64,000 nt of DNA from Occultella aeris (lineage in GTDB: Bacteria; Actinomycetota; Actinomycetes; Actinomycetales; Beutenbergiaceae), in NCBI RefSeq assembly GCF_902703175.1, contig NZ_CACRYJ010000050.1, positions 1 to 64,000 of the forward strand. The letters are read 5' to 3'. The position numbers and the translations under genes are program-made. Below, in pieces: positions 23,888 to 34,378 of this stretch (its first letter is position 1; every line of letters starts with the position of its first letter). Below the pieces are notes generated by a model. It was not told where the DNA came from. It searched no databases and saw nothing but the letters and a program-made list of their open reading frames with translations.

Positions 23888-26349
23888 GGGTTTGCTCCCG
23901 TTCCCTGCCCGGAGACCCCACTCAGGGTCCATGTCTCGTCCGCACCGATCCGAACGCGTTCGATGCCACCCGGCCATCGCACCAGATGAGTGGAGGATTC
24001 GCCGCCGGCCGCGGCATGCAGCGTGGCCTGGGTGAGGCGGCCGCCATCGTCCCAGCCCAGGTCCACGACGAGTCCGCCGCGGGCCACGAGGCCGCGGACG
24101 GAGCCGGCCGGCCACTGCGGCGGCAGGGCGGGGAGCAGGTCGATCCGTCCCTCGTGCGACTGCAGGAGCGCCTCGGCGATCCCCGCGGTGAGGCCGAGGT
24201 TGCCGTCGATCTGGAACGGCGGGTGTGCGCTGAACAGGTTCGGATAGACCCCGCCGCGCTGGCCGGCGCCATCGTCGGCCACCCGCAGGGCGAGCGCGAC
24301 GACCGCGCCGAACCTGTCGCCCCGTCGCAGCCGCGCCCACAGGGACAGCCGCCAGCCGAGCGCCCACCCGGTCGATTCGGGGCCCCGCAACTCCAGGGTC
24401 CGGGCCGCCGCGGCAGCGAGGGCGGGCGTGCCGTCGGTGGTCCACAGGCCGAGCGGGAACAGTCCGACCAGGTGCGAGGTGTGCCGGTGCTCGGGCTCGA
24501 CCTCGGTCAGCGGGGCGGACCACTCGAGCAGCTCGCCGCGCTCGCCGACCACCGGATCGGGCAGCGCCGCGACGGCGGCCATCAGGTCGGCCAGCCACGG
24601 TGCGTCGGCGCCGATCCGAGCCGCGATCGCCCCGGCCCGCGCGGCGAGGTCGCGCAGCAGCGCCACGTCCATGGTGGAGGAGACCGACACGGCCGCGGGC
24701 CGACCGTCCGGTGCGACGAACCGGTTCTCCGGCGACGTCGAGGGGGCCGTCGCGGTGGCGCCGTGCTCGGGGTGCACGATCCAGTCCAGGGCGAACCGGC
24801 ACGCGCCCTCGATCGCGGGCCAGGAGCGCCGGGCCCGAGCGACGTCACCGGTGAACTCCAGGTGGTCCCACACCGAGCGGCACAGCCACACACCGCCCAT
24901 CGACCAGGCCGACCAGGACGGGTCGCCGGCGCCGGCTCCGACCGAGTACGGGTAGCCCCACGGATCGGTGTTGTGGTGTGCCACCCAGCCACCGGCGCCG
25001 TAGAGCGCGGCCGCGGTGCGGCCGGTGCTGGCGAGGGTGTCCACCAGGTCCAGCAACGGGGCCTGGCAGGGCGCGAGGTTCGTGGTCAGCGCGGGCCAGT
25101 AGTTCATCTCGGTGTTGATGTTGATCGTGTAGTTCGAGCTCCACGGGGCCGGGAGCCGGTCGTTCCAGATCCCCTGGAGGTTCGCCGGGAACCCGCCCGG
25201 CCGGGACGAGGCGATGAGCAGGTACCGGCCGTAGTGGAACGCGAGCACGGCGAGCCCGGTGCGGTCGGCCGGTCCACCACCGGGGGCGTTGGCGGCCCGG
25301 ATCCGCTCGTCGGTGGGCATCGGCGCGATCGGGCCGAGGTCGAGCCGGACCCGGTCGAACAGACCGCCGTGGTCGGCCACGTGCGCGGCGTACAACCGCT
25401 CCGGCCCGACGGCGTGGGCCGCCTCGGTCCGGGCGGCGAGCAGCTCGTGCAGCGCGTCGAGGGTGCCGGCGGTGTTCGCGTGCCGGTCCGGCCCGGTCGA
25501 GCCGGTCCGGTCCGCGGACGGCTCGGGCAGCACCGTCCCGGTCGCGATCAGCAGGCGGGTCACCCGGGCCGCGTGCACGTGGGCGCCGGCGTCGTCGGTC
25601 CTCACCTGGCCGTCGGTCTCGATGGTGACGTGGACGACGCCGGTGCGAGAGTCGGCTGTGTACCGGACCGGTTCCTCGGCGCCCTCGTGCTCGGGCGCGA
25701 CATCGCCTGGCAGCAGGAGTTCGAGGACGAGGTGAGCCGTCGAGCTCGCCGTCGCGGAACGGTCGGAGCGGGAGTGCGGACCTTGCGGTGCGGTGCTCGC
25801 GGTCCGGCTGACCTCGCGGACCTGGTCCGGGTCCAGCCTCACGTCAAGGTCCACGGGGGAGTCGGCGTGCACCTCGTGCACGATGAGCCCGGCTGGATGG
25901 GAGGCATAGGTGCGGTGTGCGACGTTGGTCCCGCCCGCCGCGTAGCGGTGTCCGGCCGTCGCGGTGCGCAGGTCGAGCCATCGGCGCGCGGTGGCAGATT
26001 CCACGCCGGCCGATCGGACCGCGACGGCCAGGCGCGCGAACGGCAGGTACGCCTGGGAGTGGCTGCCCTGGAACGCGCGCAGCAGGTTCTCGGCCGCCCG
26101 CACGTCGCCGTCCGCCAGATGTGCGCGGATGCGGGCGAGCCGGTCCGGGCCGTCCGCGGGATCGAGGGCAGGGTCGGCGTCGGTGCTCGGCCCGGACCAC
26201 GCCGAGCCCTCGTTCAACTGCAGCAGCTCGCCGCCCGCCCGCCCGCCGACCATGGCCCCGGCGTGGCCGTTCCCAACCGGAAGCGATTCGACGAACGTGG
26301 TCGCGCCATCGCGGTACCAGAGCAGCGTCGCGGGATCGTCCTCGGGCAC
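23881..26349 (-). CDS. Glycoside hydrolase family 95, alpha-L-fucosidase
   Basis: An 822-residue enzyme that in characterised relatives cleaves alpha-1,2-linked fucose (some act on alpha-L-galactose). It begins [26 protein letters not shown], the standard GH95 opening. The helical barrel shows [21 protein letters not shown] with the catalytic asparagines, [24 protein letters not shown] and [17 protein letters not shown] with the catalytic aspartate. There is no signal peptide. The first usable start is GTG 26349, which lacks a clear ribosome binding site. In xyloglucan it would remove fucose from galactose. Divergent from the GH42 gene; lacI follows with a 7-nt overlap. Confidence 0.92.
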   Translation of the reverse strand: MPEDDPATLLWYRDGATTFVESLPVGNGHAGAMVGGRAGGELLQLNEGSAWSGPSTDADPALDPADGPDRLARIRAHLADGDVRAAENLLRAFQGSHSQAYLPFARLAVAVRSAGVESATARRWLDLRTATAGHRYAAGGTNVAHRTYASHPAGLIVHEVHADSPVDLDVRLDPDQVREVSRTASTAPQGPHSRSDRSATASSTAHLVLELLLPGDVAPEHEGAEEPVRYTADSRTGVVHVTIETDGQVRTDDAGAHVHAARVTRLLIATGTVLPEPSADRTGSTGPDRHANTAGTLDALHELLAARTEAAHAVGPERLYAAHVADHGGLFDRVRLDLGPIAPMPTDERIRAANAPGGGPADRTGLAVLAFHYGRYLLIASSRPGGFPANLQGIWNDRLPAPWSSNYTININTEMNYWPALTTNLAPCQAPLLDLVDTLASTGRTAAALYGAGGWVAHHNTDPWGYPYSVGAGAGDPSWSAWSMGGVWLCRSVWDHLEFTGDVARARRSWPAIEGACRFALDWIVHPEHGATATAPSTSPENRFVAPDGRPAAVSVSSTMDVALLRDLAARAGAIAARIGADAPWLADLMAAVAALPDPVVGERGELLEWSAPLTEVEPEHRHTSHLVGLFPLGLWTTDGTPALAAAAARTLELRGPESTGWALGWRLSLWARLRRGDRFGAVVALALRVADDGAGQRGGVYPNLFSAHPPFQIDGNLGLTAGIAEALLQSHEGRIDLLPALPPQWPAGSVRGLVARGGLVVDLGWDDGGRLTQATLHAAAGGESSTHLVRWPGGIERVRIGADETWTLSGVSGQGTGANPW
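23950..23963. promoter_or_regulatory. Possible LacI-type site ahead of lacI, inside the 3' end of GH95
   Basis: CCGAACGCGTTCGA contains the exact 12-bp palindrome CGAACGCGTTCG. It resembles the other sites in the island, but its centre is GC rather than CG and it lies in coding DNA, so it is the weakest of the four. Confidence 0.4.
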
Positions 26350-26429
26350 CTCGAAGAGCGGGGGAAGCGTGGCGGTTGTGATGGATCCACTCCGATCGGC
26401 ATACAGAACCAGACTGTCGCGAGCGCCAC

Positions 26430-26458
26430 TTTACACAAGTCGTCGCCATCGCTAGGGT
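26430..26458 (+). promoter_or_regulatory. Promoter of the GH42-GH31-GH1 operon
   Basis: TTTACA at 26430-26435 and TAGGGT at 26453-26458, separated by exactly 17 nt. The LacI-type site starts two bases after the -10 box. This is one of the clearest promoters in the window. Confidence 0.65.
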
Positions 26459-26459
26459 G

Positions 26460-26473
26460 TTGAAACGCTTCGA
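26460..26473. promoter_or_regulatory. LacI-type operator at the GH95/GH42 divergent promoter
   Basis: TTGAAACGCTTCGA: one mismatch to the arm TCGAA, exact TTCGA on the right, central CG. It covers the expected transcription start of the GH42 operon, a classic repressor position, and could also serve the divergent GH95-lacI unit. Confidence 0.65.
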
Positions 26474-26517
26474 CAACTCGGTCGATCAAGTCAGTGCGGA
26501 CTCCAGGGAGGCGGTCG

Positions 26518-28524
26518 ATGACCGGCAGGACGCGACCGGGGCTGCGGGACCTCACCGCCACCCGTGGACTTCTCTACGGCGGCGACTACAACCCGGAGCA
26601 GTGGCCCGCCGAGACCGTCGAACACGACGTCGTGCTGATGGTCGCCGCCGGGGTGAACCTGGTGACCGTCGGGGTGTTCTCCTGGAGCCGGATCGAACCC
26701 AGCCCGGGCGTGCGGGACTTCGACTGGCTCGACCGCGTCCTCGACCTCCTAGCCGGCGCCGGCATCGCCGTCGACCTCGCCACGCCCACGGCCAGCCCGC
26801 CGCCGTGGTTGGCCCACGACCATCCGGACACGCTGCCGGTGACCGCGGACGGGGTGCGGCTGAGCCAGGGTTCCCGCAACCACTTCTGCCCGAGCTCGCC
26901 GACGTATCGCGCACACGCGCTCGAGATCGCCACCGACGTCGTGGCCCGGTACGCCGGCCACCCGGCCGTCGCGATGTGGCACGTCGGCAACGAGTTCGGG
27001 CAGATCTGCCACTGCGAGGCGTGCGCCGCCGGGTTCCGGCGCTGGCTGCAGGCCCGCTACGACGACCTGACCGGACTGAACACCGCGTGGGCAACCACGT
27101 TCTGGTCCCAGGCGTACGGGCGTTGGGAGGAGATCGTGCCGCCGCGAGCGGCGCCCTACCTGATCAACCCGACCCAGCGGCTCGACTACCGCCGGTTCTG
27201 CTCCGACACCCTCCTGGAGCTGTACACGGCGCAGCGGGACGTGATCCGCACGGTGGCCCAGGCGACCCCGATCACGACCAACTTCATGGGGTTCTTTCCG
27301 CACGTGGACTACTGGTCCTGGGCCGGTGAGCTGGACGTGATCTCCGACGACTCCTACCCGGATCCGGCGGACCCGGACGCCCCGGTCCTGGCCGCGCTCA
27401 CCCACGACCTGATGCGCTCCCTCGCCGGCGGGCCATGGCTCCTCATGGAGCAGGCCGTCAGCGCCGTGAACTGGCGTGAGCACAACCCGCCGAAATCTCC
27501 GGGCCGGATGCGCGCCGATGCCCTGCGCGCGATCGCCCACGGGTCCGACGGCGTGCTCTCGTTCCAGTGGCGGGCCTCGGCGGCCGGGGCCGAGCGGTTC
27601 CACTCGGCGATGCTGCCGCACGCGGGACCGGACACCAGACTGCACCGCAGCGTGCGGGCGCTCGGCGCCGACCTGGCCGCGCTCGCGCCGGTCGCCGGGT
27701 CGCAGATCCGGGCCCGGGTCGCGATCGCCTTCGACTGGTCCAGCTGGTGGGCGGCCGAGGAACCGGGCGGACCGAGCACCCGGCTGCGGGTGCTGCCCCA
27801 GATGTTGTCCTGGTACCGGCCGCTGTGGCGCCGGGGCCTGGCCGTCGACGTGGTCCACCCCGAGGCGGACCTGACCTCCTACGACCTCGTGATCGCACCG
27901 CAGCTGCACCTGGTCACCGACGCTGCGGTCGCGAACCTGCGGGCGTACTCCGCCGCCGGCGGGACCCTCGCGCTCGGTCCGTTCAGTGCCGTCGCTGATG
28001 CCGACGCAGCGATCCGGACCGGGGCGTTCCCGGCCCCGTTCGCCGATCTGCTCGGCGCCGGCGGTGAGGAGTGGTGCCCACTGCCCGACGGCGGAGCCGC
28101 CCTGGTACTCGACGGTCACCGGTACGCCGTGCACACCTGGGCCGAACGGCTCGAGGCGAGTTCCGCCGTCGTCCTCGGCACGTTCGTCGGCGCGGACCTC
28201 GACGGCGCACCCGCCGCGGTCCGTTCGCCCGACGGGCGGCTGCTCTACCTCGCCGCCGTCGGCGGCGACGACCTGCTCGAGGCCTGGGTGGCGACCTGCC
28301 TCGACGCGGCCGGCGTGACCCCGTCGGGCATCGTGGCGCAGCCACCACCCGGGGTGGAGCACGCCGTCCGCGGCGACCACACCTTCGTGTTCAACCACAC
28401 CGGCGCGCGGGTGAGCGTCCCGCTCACGCGAGCCTGCCGCGACGTGCTCACCGGCACCGACCACCCGCACGCCGCGGACGTCCCGGCCGACGGCAGCGTC
28501 GTCCTGATCGAGAGGCAACCATGA
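26518..28524 (+). CDS. Glycoside hydrolase family 42, beta-galactosidase
   Basis: A 668-residue cytoplasmic beta-galactosidase. The barrel starts LLYGGDYNPEQWP. The acid/base glutamate is in WHVGNEFGQ (E159) followed by the CHCEACAAGF cysteine cluster that binds structural zinc in GH42, and the nucleophile is in LLMEQAVSAVNW (E311). A trimerisation-type alpha/beta domain and a small beta domain follow. ATG 26518 is preferred for AGGGAGG six bases upstream; a GTG at 26494 is in frame. It would release galactose from xyloglucan side chains once fucose is gone. It overlaps the GH31 start as CCATGA. Confidence 0.93.
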   Translation: MTGRTRPGLRDLTATRGLLYGGDYNPEQWPAETVEHDVVLMVAAGVNLVTVGVFSWSRIEPSPGVRDFDWLDRVLDLLAGAGIAVDLATPTASPPPWLAHDHPDTLPVTADGVRLSQGSRNHFCPSSPTYRAHALEIATDVVARYAGHPAVAMWHVGNEFGQICHCEACAAGFRRWLQARYDDLTGLNTAWATTFWSQAYGRWEEIVPPRAAPYLINPTQRLDYRRFCSDTLLELYTAQRDVIRTVAQATPITTNFMGFFPHVDYWSWAGELDVISDDSYPDPADPDAPVLAALTHDLMRSLAGGPWLLMEQAVSAVNWREHNPPKSPGRMRADALRAIAHGSDGVLSFQWRASAAGAERFHSAMLPHAGPDTRLHRSVRALGADLAALAPVAGSQIRARVAIAFDWSSWWAAEEPGGPSTRLRVLPQMLSWYRPLWRRGLAVDVVHPEADLTSYDLVIAPQLHLVTDAAVANLRAYSAAGGTLALGPFSAVADADAAIRTGAFPAPFADLLGAGGEEWCPLPDGGAALVLDGHRYAVHTWAERLEASSAVVLGTFVGADLDGAPAAVRSPDGRLLYLAAVGGDDLLEAWVATCLDAAGVTPSGIVAQPPPGVEHAVRGDHTFVFNHTGARVSVPLTRACRDVLTGTDHPHAADVPADGSVVLIERQP

Positions 28525-30845
28525 AGTTCACCGATGGCTACTGGAACGTGCTGCCCGGCGTGGAGATCCTCCGTCCCCGCCACGTGGAGTCCGTCGAGGA
28601 CGGCGGCGACTCGCTGACCGTGTATGCGGCCACCGCGCCGCTGAACCGGCGGGGGGACACCCTGAACCGACCGATGGTGACCATCACACTCGACTCGCCG
28701 CTCGACGGCGTGATCGGCGTGCGGATCGAGCACTTCCAGGGCGGTCGCGACCGGCGGCCGGCGTTCGAGCTGGAGGCCGCGCCGGGCGCCGTGCACATCC
28801 ACCGGCCCGAGCGGCCCGGGGAGAGCGCCACGTTCACGACGGGCGACCTCACTGCGACGATCGACACCGACGGACCCTGGCGCCTGGAGTTCACGGACGC
28901 GCAGGGCCGGATCCTGACCGGTTCGGCCGATCGCGGCATCGGGATCATCTCGACCGACGACGGCTCGCACTACGTCCGCGAGCAGCTCGACATCGGGGTG
29001 GCCGAGCACCTGTACGGCCTCGGCGAGCGGTTCGGGCCGCTGGTCAAGAACGGCCAGTCGATCGACATCTGGAACGAGGACGGCGGCACCGCGTCGGACC
29101 AGGCCTACAAGAACGTCCCGTTCTATGTCTCCGACCGCGGCTACGGGGTGTTCGTGGACCACCCGGAACGGGTTTCCTTCGAGGTCGGCACGGAGGTGGT
29201 CTCCCGGACGCAGTTCTCGGTGCCGGGGCAGGTGCTGCAGTACTACGTCATCGGCGGGTCCGACCCGAAGGAGGTGCTGCGCCGGTACACGGCGCTGACC
29301 GGCCGCCCGGCGCGGGTGCCCACCTGGTCCTACGGGCTGTGGCTGTCGACCTCGTTCACCACCGACTACGACGAGGCGACGGTCACGTCCTTCATCGACG
29401 GGATGGCGCAGCGGGATCTGCCGCTGTCGGTGTTCCACTTCGACTGCTTCTGGATGCGGCAGTTCCACTGGTGCGACTTCGTCTGGGACCCGGCCACGTT
29501 CGGTGACCCGGAGGGCATGCTCACCCGGCTGCACGAGCGCGACCTGAAGGTCTCGGTGTGGATCAACCCCTACATCGCCCAGCGCTCACACCTGTTCGCC
29601 GAGGGGGCCGAACTCGGCTATCTGGTGAAGACCGCTGACGGGGACATCTGGCAGTGGGATATGTGGCAGGCCGGGATGGCTCTCGTGGACTTCACGAACC
29701 CCGGCGCGTGGACCTGGTACCAGGACAAGCTGCGGGTGCTGCTGCGCCAGGGGGTGGACGCGTTCAAGACCGACTTCGGCGAGCGGATCCCCACCGACGT
29801 GGTCTGGCACGACGGGTCCGACCCACAGCGGATGCACAACTACTACACGCACCTGTACAACGCCTGCGTCTTCGAGCTCCTCCAGAAGGAGAGGGGGACC
29901 GGTGAGGCCGTGCTGTTCGCGCGCTCGGCGACCGCCGGCGGCCAGCAGTTCCCGGTGCACTGGGGCGGTGACTGCGAGTCGACGTTCGCCTCGATGGCGG
30001 AGTCGCTGCGCGGCGGGCTGTCCCTGGCGATGTCCGGGTTCGGGTTCTGGAGCCACGACATCGGCGGCTTCGAGGGCATGCCGGACCCAGCCGTGTTCAA
30101 GCGGTGGCTCGCGTTCGGTCTGCTCTCCTCGCACAGCCGCCTGCACGGGTCGTCCTCCTATCGGGTGCCGTGGGCATTCGACGACGAGGCGGTGGACGTG
30201 GCCCGCCGGTTCATCCACCTCAAGTACGAGTTGATGCCCTACCTGGCCCGGGCCGGCCAGATCGCCACCGCCGAGGGGGTGCCGGTGATGCGCCCGATGG
30301 TCCTGGAGTTCCCCCGCGACCGCAGCGCGGCCGCGGCCGACACCCAGTACCTGCTCGGCGACTCGGTGCTCGTGGCCCCGGTCTTCGACGCCGACGGGGA
30401 CGTCGAGTTCTACGTCCCCGAGGGCACCTGGACGAACCTGCTCACCGACGAGAAGCTGACCGGCCCGAGGTGGGTGCGCCAGCGGCACGGCTTCGACACC
30501 TTGCCCCTGCTCGTGCGGCCAGGCGCCGTGCTGCCGCTCGGTGCCCGCACCGACCGGCCCGACTACGACTACGCCGACGGCGTGCGGCTGGCGGTCTTCG
30601 AGTTCGCCGACGGCGCCGGCACCACGGTGAGTGTCCCGACGGCGGATGCCTCGGGCACCGCGGCGACGTTCACGGTGACCCGCACCGGCAACCGCCTCGA
30701 AGTGAGCGCCGCAGGGACCGACCGCCCCTGGGCGGTGCGCCTCGCCGGAGCCGACCACCCCGCGAGCGGGGATACCCTCACACTGGACGTTCCGCCGTCG
30801 TGGGCGGGACTCGACACCGACGGAGCAGACCGTGACCAGCATTGA
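28521..30845 (+). CDS. yicI: Glycoside hydrolase family 31, alpha-xylosidase (YicI-like)
   Basis: A 774-residue enzyme that releases alpha-1,6-linked xylose from the non-reducing end of oligosaccharides, as in isoprimeverose units. The nucleophile lies in [17 protein letters not shown] at D418 and the acid/base in HWGGDCEST at D484, almost the same numbering as E. coli YicI (D416, D482). The KTDFGE form distinguishes alpha-xylosidases from alpha-glucosidases. [14 protein letters not shown] and the N-terminal sandwich (FTDGYW start) also match. No signal peptide. Overlaps GH42 upstream and GH1 downstream, forming a coupled three-gene operon. Confidence 0.95.
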   Translation: MKFTDGYWNVLPGVEILRPRHVESVEDGGDSLTVYAATAPLNRRGDTLNRPMVTITLDSPLDGVIGVRIEHFQGGRDRRPAFELEAAPGAVHIHRPERPGESATFTTGDLTATIDTDGPWRLEFTDAQGRILTGSADRGIGIISTDDGSHYVREQLDIGVAEHLYGLGERFGPLVKNGQSIDIWNEDGGTASDQAYKNVPFYVSDRGYGVFVDHPERVSFEVGTEVVSRTQFSVPGQVLQYYVIGGSDPKEVLRRYTALTGRPARVPTWSYGLWLSTSFTTDYDEATVTSFIDGMAQRDLPLSVFHFDCFWMRQFHWCDFVWDPATFGDPEGMLTRLHERDLKVSVWINPYIAQRSHLFAEGAELGYLVKTADGDIWQWDMWQAGMALVDFTNPGAWTWYQDKLRVLLRQGVDAFKTDFGERIPTDVVWHDGSDPQRMHNYYTHLYNACVFELLQKERGTGEAVLFARSATAGGQQFPVHWGGDCESTFASMAESLRGGLSLAMSGFGFWSHDIGGFEGMPDPAVFKRWLAFGLLSSHSRLHGSSSYRVPWAFDDEAVDVARRFIHLKYELMPYLARAGQIATAEGVPVMRPMVLEFPRDRSAAAADTQYLLGDSVLVAPVFDADGDVEFYVPEGTWTNLLTDEKLTGPRWVRQRHGFDTLPLLVRPGAVLPLGARTDRPDYDYADGVRLAVFEFADGAGTTVSVPTADASGTAATFTVTRTGNRLEVSAAGTDRPWAVRLAGADHPASGDTLTLDVPPSWAGLDTDGADRDQH

Positions 30846-32277
30846 CACCTCCCCGGCGACCGACGCGGTCGCCGACCCGGGCACCGGGCGCCGCTTCGGC
30901 GCCGACTTCGTGTGGGGCTCGGCCACCGCCGCGTACCAGGTGGAGGGCGCCGCCACCGAGGGTGGCCGCGGACCGTCGATCTGGGACACCTTCTCGCACA
31001 CCCCGGGAAGGACCCTCAACGGGGACACCGGCGACGTCGCGATCGACCACTACCACCGCGTCACCGAGGACGTCGCCCTGATGAAGGAGCTCGGTCTGGC
31101 GGCGTACCGCTTCTCGATCTCCTGGCCGCGGGTGCAGCCAGGCGGGTCCGGATCGGCGAACCCCGAGGGCCTGGCGTTCTACTCCCGGCTCGTCGACGAG
31201 CTGCTGGCGGCCGGCATCAAGCCCGTGGTGACGCTCTACCACTGGGACCTGCCCGCCGAGCTGGAGGAGGCCGGCGGCTGGACGAACCGGGCCACCGCCT
31301 ATGCCTTTGCCGAGTACGCGCGGATCGTCGCGGCCGAGCTCGGGGACCGGGTGGGCCTGTGGACCACCCTGAACGAGCCGTGGTGTGCGGCGTTCCTCGG
31401 CTACGCCGCCGGCGTGCACGCGCCCGGCCGGACCGAACCGGTGGCGGCGCTGCAGGCCGCCCACCACCTGAACCTCGCCCACGGCCTGGCCGCACGCGCG
31501 ATCCGCGACGAGCTCGGCGAGGACACCCCGGTCTCGATCACGCTGAACCTGCACGTGACCCGCCCGGTGGACGCGACCTCGGCGGCCGACGCCGACGCCG
31601 TCCGGCAGCTCGACGCGGTCGGCAACCGGATCTGGTTGGACCCCCTGTTCAAGGGCACCTACCCGGCCGACCTGCTCGCCGACACCGCGCACCTGACCGA
31701 CTGGTCCTTCGTGCAGCCCGGCGACGGCGAGCTCATCAACGTCCCGCTGGACTCCCTCGGCGTGAACTACTACTCCACGTCCCGGGCCCGCCGGCACGCG
31801 GGCACGGGAGAGCCGGAGCGGGCCGACGGGCACGGCGCCGGCGCGAGCCCCTGGGTCGGCGCGGACACGGTGGAGTTCCTCGAGATGCCCGGCCCGCACA
31901 CCGCGATGGGCTGGAACATCGACCCCGACGGGCTCGTCGAACTGCTGCTGCGGCTGCACCGCGAGTACCCGGACACGCCGCTGATGATCACCGAGAACGG
32001 CGCCGCGTTCGCCGACGAGGTGGGTCCCGACGGCGCCGTGCACGACGACGACCGGGTCGCCTACCTGCACGGCCACATCGACGCCGTCGCGCGGGCCATC
32101 GACGCCGGTGCGGACGTGCGCGGCTACTTCGTGTGGTCGCTGTTCGACAACTTCGAGTGGGCGTTCGGGTACGAGCGCCGGTTCGGGATCGTGCGGGTGG
32201 ACTACGACACGCAGGTGCGCACCCCGAAGGACTCCGCCCGCTGGTACGCCGACCTGATCGCCACCGGCTCGCTCTGA
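30832..32277 (+). CDS. Glycoside hydrolase family 1, beta-glucosidase
   Basis: A 481-residue cytoplasmic beta-glucosidase. The family opening [20 protein letters not shown] is intact, the acid/base glutamate is in TTLNEPW (E182), and the nucleophile is in [10 protein letters not shown] (E388). The ending [24 protein letters not shown] is standard. The GTG start lies 14 nt inside the end of GH31. It probably splits the glucan backbone from the non-reducing end after xylose removal. The operon ends here, convergent with the anti-sigma gene; the 55-nt gap shows no strong terminator. Confidence 0.95.
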   Translation: MTSIDTSPATDAVADPGTGRRFGADFVWGSATAAYQVEGAATEGGRGPSIWDTFSHTPGRTLNGDTGDVAIDHYHRVTEDVALMKELGLAAYRFSISWPRVQPGGSGSANPEGLAFYSRLVDELLAAGIKPVVTLYHWDLPAELEEAGGWTNRATAYAFAEYARIVAAELGDRVGLWTTLNEPWCAAFLGYAAGVHAPGRTEPVAALQAAHHLNLAHGLAARAIRDELGEDTPVSITLNLHVTRPVDATSAADADAVRQLDAVGNRIWLDPLFKGTYPADLLADTAHLTDWSFVQPGDGELINVPLDSLGVNYYSTSRARRHAGTGEPERADGHGAGASPWVGADTVEFLEMPGPHTAMGWNIDPDGLVELLLRLHREYPDTPLMITENGAAFADEVGPDGAVHDDDRVAYLHGHIDAVARAIDAGADVRGYFVWSLFDNFEWAFGYERRFGIVRVDYDTQVRTPKDSARWYADLIATGSL

Positions 32278-32332
32278 CCGCCGGGCCGGCCCCGGCAGGT
32301 GGGCGGCACGCCCGGGATCGGCCCCGATCCGC

Positions 32333-33046
32333 TCAGGAGAGCGTGCCGCGCACGATGCTGTCGCCGCTGTGCGCCGGGTCGCCGTCGAACGGTTCGTCCG
32401 AGACGTCCACGACAGGAAACTCCCCGAGGTCCAGACCAGGGGGCAGGTCGAAGCTGGCCTCGGTACCGGTGAGGATGCCGAGGCTGACCAGCCGTTGCGC
32501 GTCGGCGTCAAGGAGCCACACCTCCAGGTAGCCCGCGTTGCCCGGGTCCGGCAGCTCGACGCGCAGCACCTGATGATCGTCCACCTGATGCACCGCAGCC
32601 GTGCCGGTCACATCGTGGCCGGGGAGCGGGGCGAGTTCGGCCGAAGCGACCACGGGCGCCTCGGGCTCGCCGAGCGAGAACGCGACTGCGGTGCCTGCCA
32701 CCCCGAGCGCGAAGCCGGCGGCGGCGACCCAGGCCGGACGCCGCCACCACGGCGTGGGTCGAGGGTTGCGCACGGGCAGCGGCGTGGCGGCCGTCCCGCC
32801 GGCCTCCGGGGCGTCCGTGCTCGGACGCACGGGGGCCAGGCCCAGCTCGGCGGCGACCCGGTCCCAGACGTGCTCATCGGGCCGCTCCAGTTCAGGTGCA
32901 CCGGAACGGGCGGCAGTGGTCACCCGTTCCAGGGCGGTCACCTCCTGCCGGCAGGCATCGCACCCGTCCAGGTGCGCCAGCGCTTCCGGCCCCGGATCCT
33001 CGCCGAGGGCGCGGAGGGCGATCGTCTCGTCGTCAAGATGGGACAT
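32333..33046 (-). CDS. Anti-sigma factor (RskA-like, zinc-binding)
   Basis: A 237-residue single-pass membrane protein. The cytoplasmic N-terminal part has the zinc-binding motif HLDGCDACRQEV near residues 24-35. One membrane helix (AAAGFALGVAGTAVAFSL, about residues 107-125) leads to an extracytoplasmic RskA-type domain with YLEVWLLDADAQRLVSLGIL and FDLPPGLDLGEFPVVDVS. It should bind the ECF sigma factor encoded just upstream, with which it overlaps by 14 nt, and release it on an envelope signal or proteolysis. Confidence 0.93.
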   Translation of the reverse strand: MSHLDDETIALRALGEDPGPEALAHLDGCDACRQEVTALERVTTAARSGAPELERPDEHVWDRVAAELGLAPVRPSTDAPEAGGTAATPLPVRNPRPTPWWRRPAWVAAAGFALGVAGTAVAFSLGEPEAPVVASAELAPLPGHDVTGTAAVHQVDDHQVLRVELPDPGNAGYLEVWLLDADAQRLVSLGILTGTEASFDLPPGLDLGEFPVVDVSDEPFDGDPAHSGDSIVRGTLS

Positions 33047-33650
33047 CTGTCACCTCCAGTCTCGTGCGTAGCCTGCCGAGGCTCCGTCTGATGTGTGACT
33101 TCACCGTGCCGAGGGGCAGGCCCACCCGGTCGGCGATCTCGACATGGGTCAGTTCGTCGAAGAACGCCATACGGATAATTGTGCGTTGTGGATCACCAAG
33201 ATCCTCGATCGCCTGCGCGACCACGACCTGGTCCACCACCTGTGCCGAGCCATCCGCCACCTGCTCGACGGCGCCGGTCCTGGCCGCGGCGGCGGCCCGG
33301 CCCTCCCGGGCCCGGCGGGCATGGGTGTCCGCGACGATGTTCCTGGTGATCCCGACCAGCCAGGCCTGCAGCGGCGCTCGGGCCAGGTCGAATGTGGCAC
33401 GGCCACGCCAGGCGGCCACGAACACCTGTTGGGTCACGTCCTCCGCGTCCACCACCGAACCGAGGGAGCGCAGTGCGATGGTGAACACCAACGGGGAGAA
33501 ACGCTCGTACATGGAGCGAACCGACTCGGGACGTCCCTCCAGGAAGGCCCGTTCGAGGAGCGCGGTCGTCGCGTCGAGGTCCTCCACCCGCGCAGACCTC
33601 CCGATCGTGACCCGAGGCGCGCCCGACGGGAGCCCGACGCGCTGACTCAT
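33033..33650 (-). CDS. ECF RNA polymerase sigma factor (SigK-like)
   Basis: A 205-residue extracytoplasmic-function sigma factor. Region 2 contains DAEDVTQQVFVAAWRGRATFD and AWLVGITRNIVADTHARR. Region 4 contains RMAFFDELTHVEIADRVGLPLGTVKSHIRRSLGRLR, the DNA-binding helix-turn-helix. The pairing with an RskA-like anti-sigma resembles SigK/RskA. Its ATG overlaps the sortase stop, so it is cotranscribed with the surface-protein genes and may activate them. Confidence 0.93.
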   Translation of the reverse strand: MSQRVGLPSGAPRVTIGRSARVEDLDATTALLERAFLEGRPESVRSMYERFSPLVFTIALRSLGSVVDAEDVTQQVFVAAWRGRATFDLARAPLQAWLVGITRNIVADTHARRAREGRAAAAARTGAVEQVADGSAQVVDQVVVAQAIEDLGDPQRTIIRMAFFDELTHVEIADRVGLPLGTVKSHIRRSLGRLRTRLEVTDVPS

Positions 33651-34378
33651 CCTGCGCGAACTCTAGCGGTCACCACGAAATTGTCGTCGTAGCTTTGCCT
33701 CTCGGCATCCCAGCGTCCCCCGCAGGTGATGAGCACCAGCCGATGGTCGCCGGCACGCTCGAAGTAGGGCCGCAGGTCGATCACGTCCTTCGCCAGGCGC
33801 TCCACGGACTCCACCTGGTACTGCACCGCGGTCCCGTCCGCCAGGGTGACCGTGATCGCATCGCCTGGTGCGGCGTCGCCCAAGCCGTGGAACGGTCCCA
33901 CCGGTGTCACGTACGAACCGGCATGCGCTGCGATCACCGCCGCACCGGATCCCGCTCCCGCGCTCGGGCCGAACCGGTACCAGCCGGCTACCAGCGCATC
34001 CTCCGGGATCTCCATCTGACCGTCCGGGGCGATGCCGACCGCGGTGACGGGCATGTCGATGTCAAGTGCCGGCATCTGGATGCGAGCAGGGGCGACAACC
34101 GGCACCACGGGCCGGGTGGCGGTCGCGTCGATCACCGGGACCCGCGTTCGGAGGAGCTCGACTGTGACCGTGCCGGCCGCTTCGGACCGGTCCGGCGCCG
34201 GGGTGCTGGTCCCGGGCGCCGGCGCGGTGGTGGCGGTGCCGGCCGAGTCGGCAGCATCGGCCGGCACCGCCGTCGAGGTGGTGGGCTGCTCCCCAGGGGC
34301 GAGGGAGCAGCCCACCATGAGGGCGAGGCCCGCGACCACGGCGACGACACCGGTGCGCCGCGTGCCCCGCGAGCCCAT
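33647..34378 (-). CDS. Class F sortase
   Basis: A 243-residue exported transpeptidase-type enzyme. The N-terminus has a hydrophobic segment ending in a lipobox-like LMVGCS, so it may be lipidated rather than only membrane-anchored. A threonine/proline-rich linker of about 50 residues precedes the sortase barrel: IQMPALDIDMPV, the catalytic histidine in VIAAHAGSY and the catalytic cysteine in LVLITCGGRWD. The arginine is in the last strand FVVTARVR. It probably attaches or processes the DUF4397 protein encoded directly upstream, with which it overlaps by one base. Confidence 0.9.
   Translation of the reverse strand: MGSRGTRRTGVVAVVAGLALMVGCSLAPGEQPTTSTAVPADAADSAGTATTAPAPGTSTPAPDRSEAAGTVTVELLRTRVPVIDATATRPVVPVVAPARIQMPALDIDMPVTAVGIAPDGQMEIPEDALVAGWYRFGPSAGAGSGAAVIAAHAGSYVTPVGPFHGLGDAAPGDAITVTLADGTAVQYQVESVERLAKDVIDLRPYFERAGDHRLVLITCGGRWDAERQSYDDNFVVTARVRAG

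Noticed and set aside
23986-26463. Plus-strand 825-codon open frame opposite GH95
   Set aside because: The minus strand carries every GH95 signature in one frame; the plus-strand translation has no recognisable domain.
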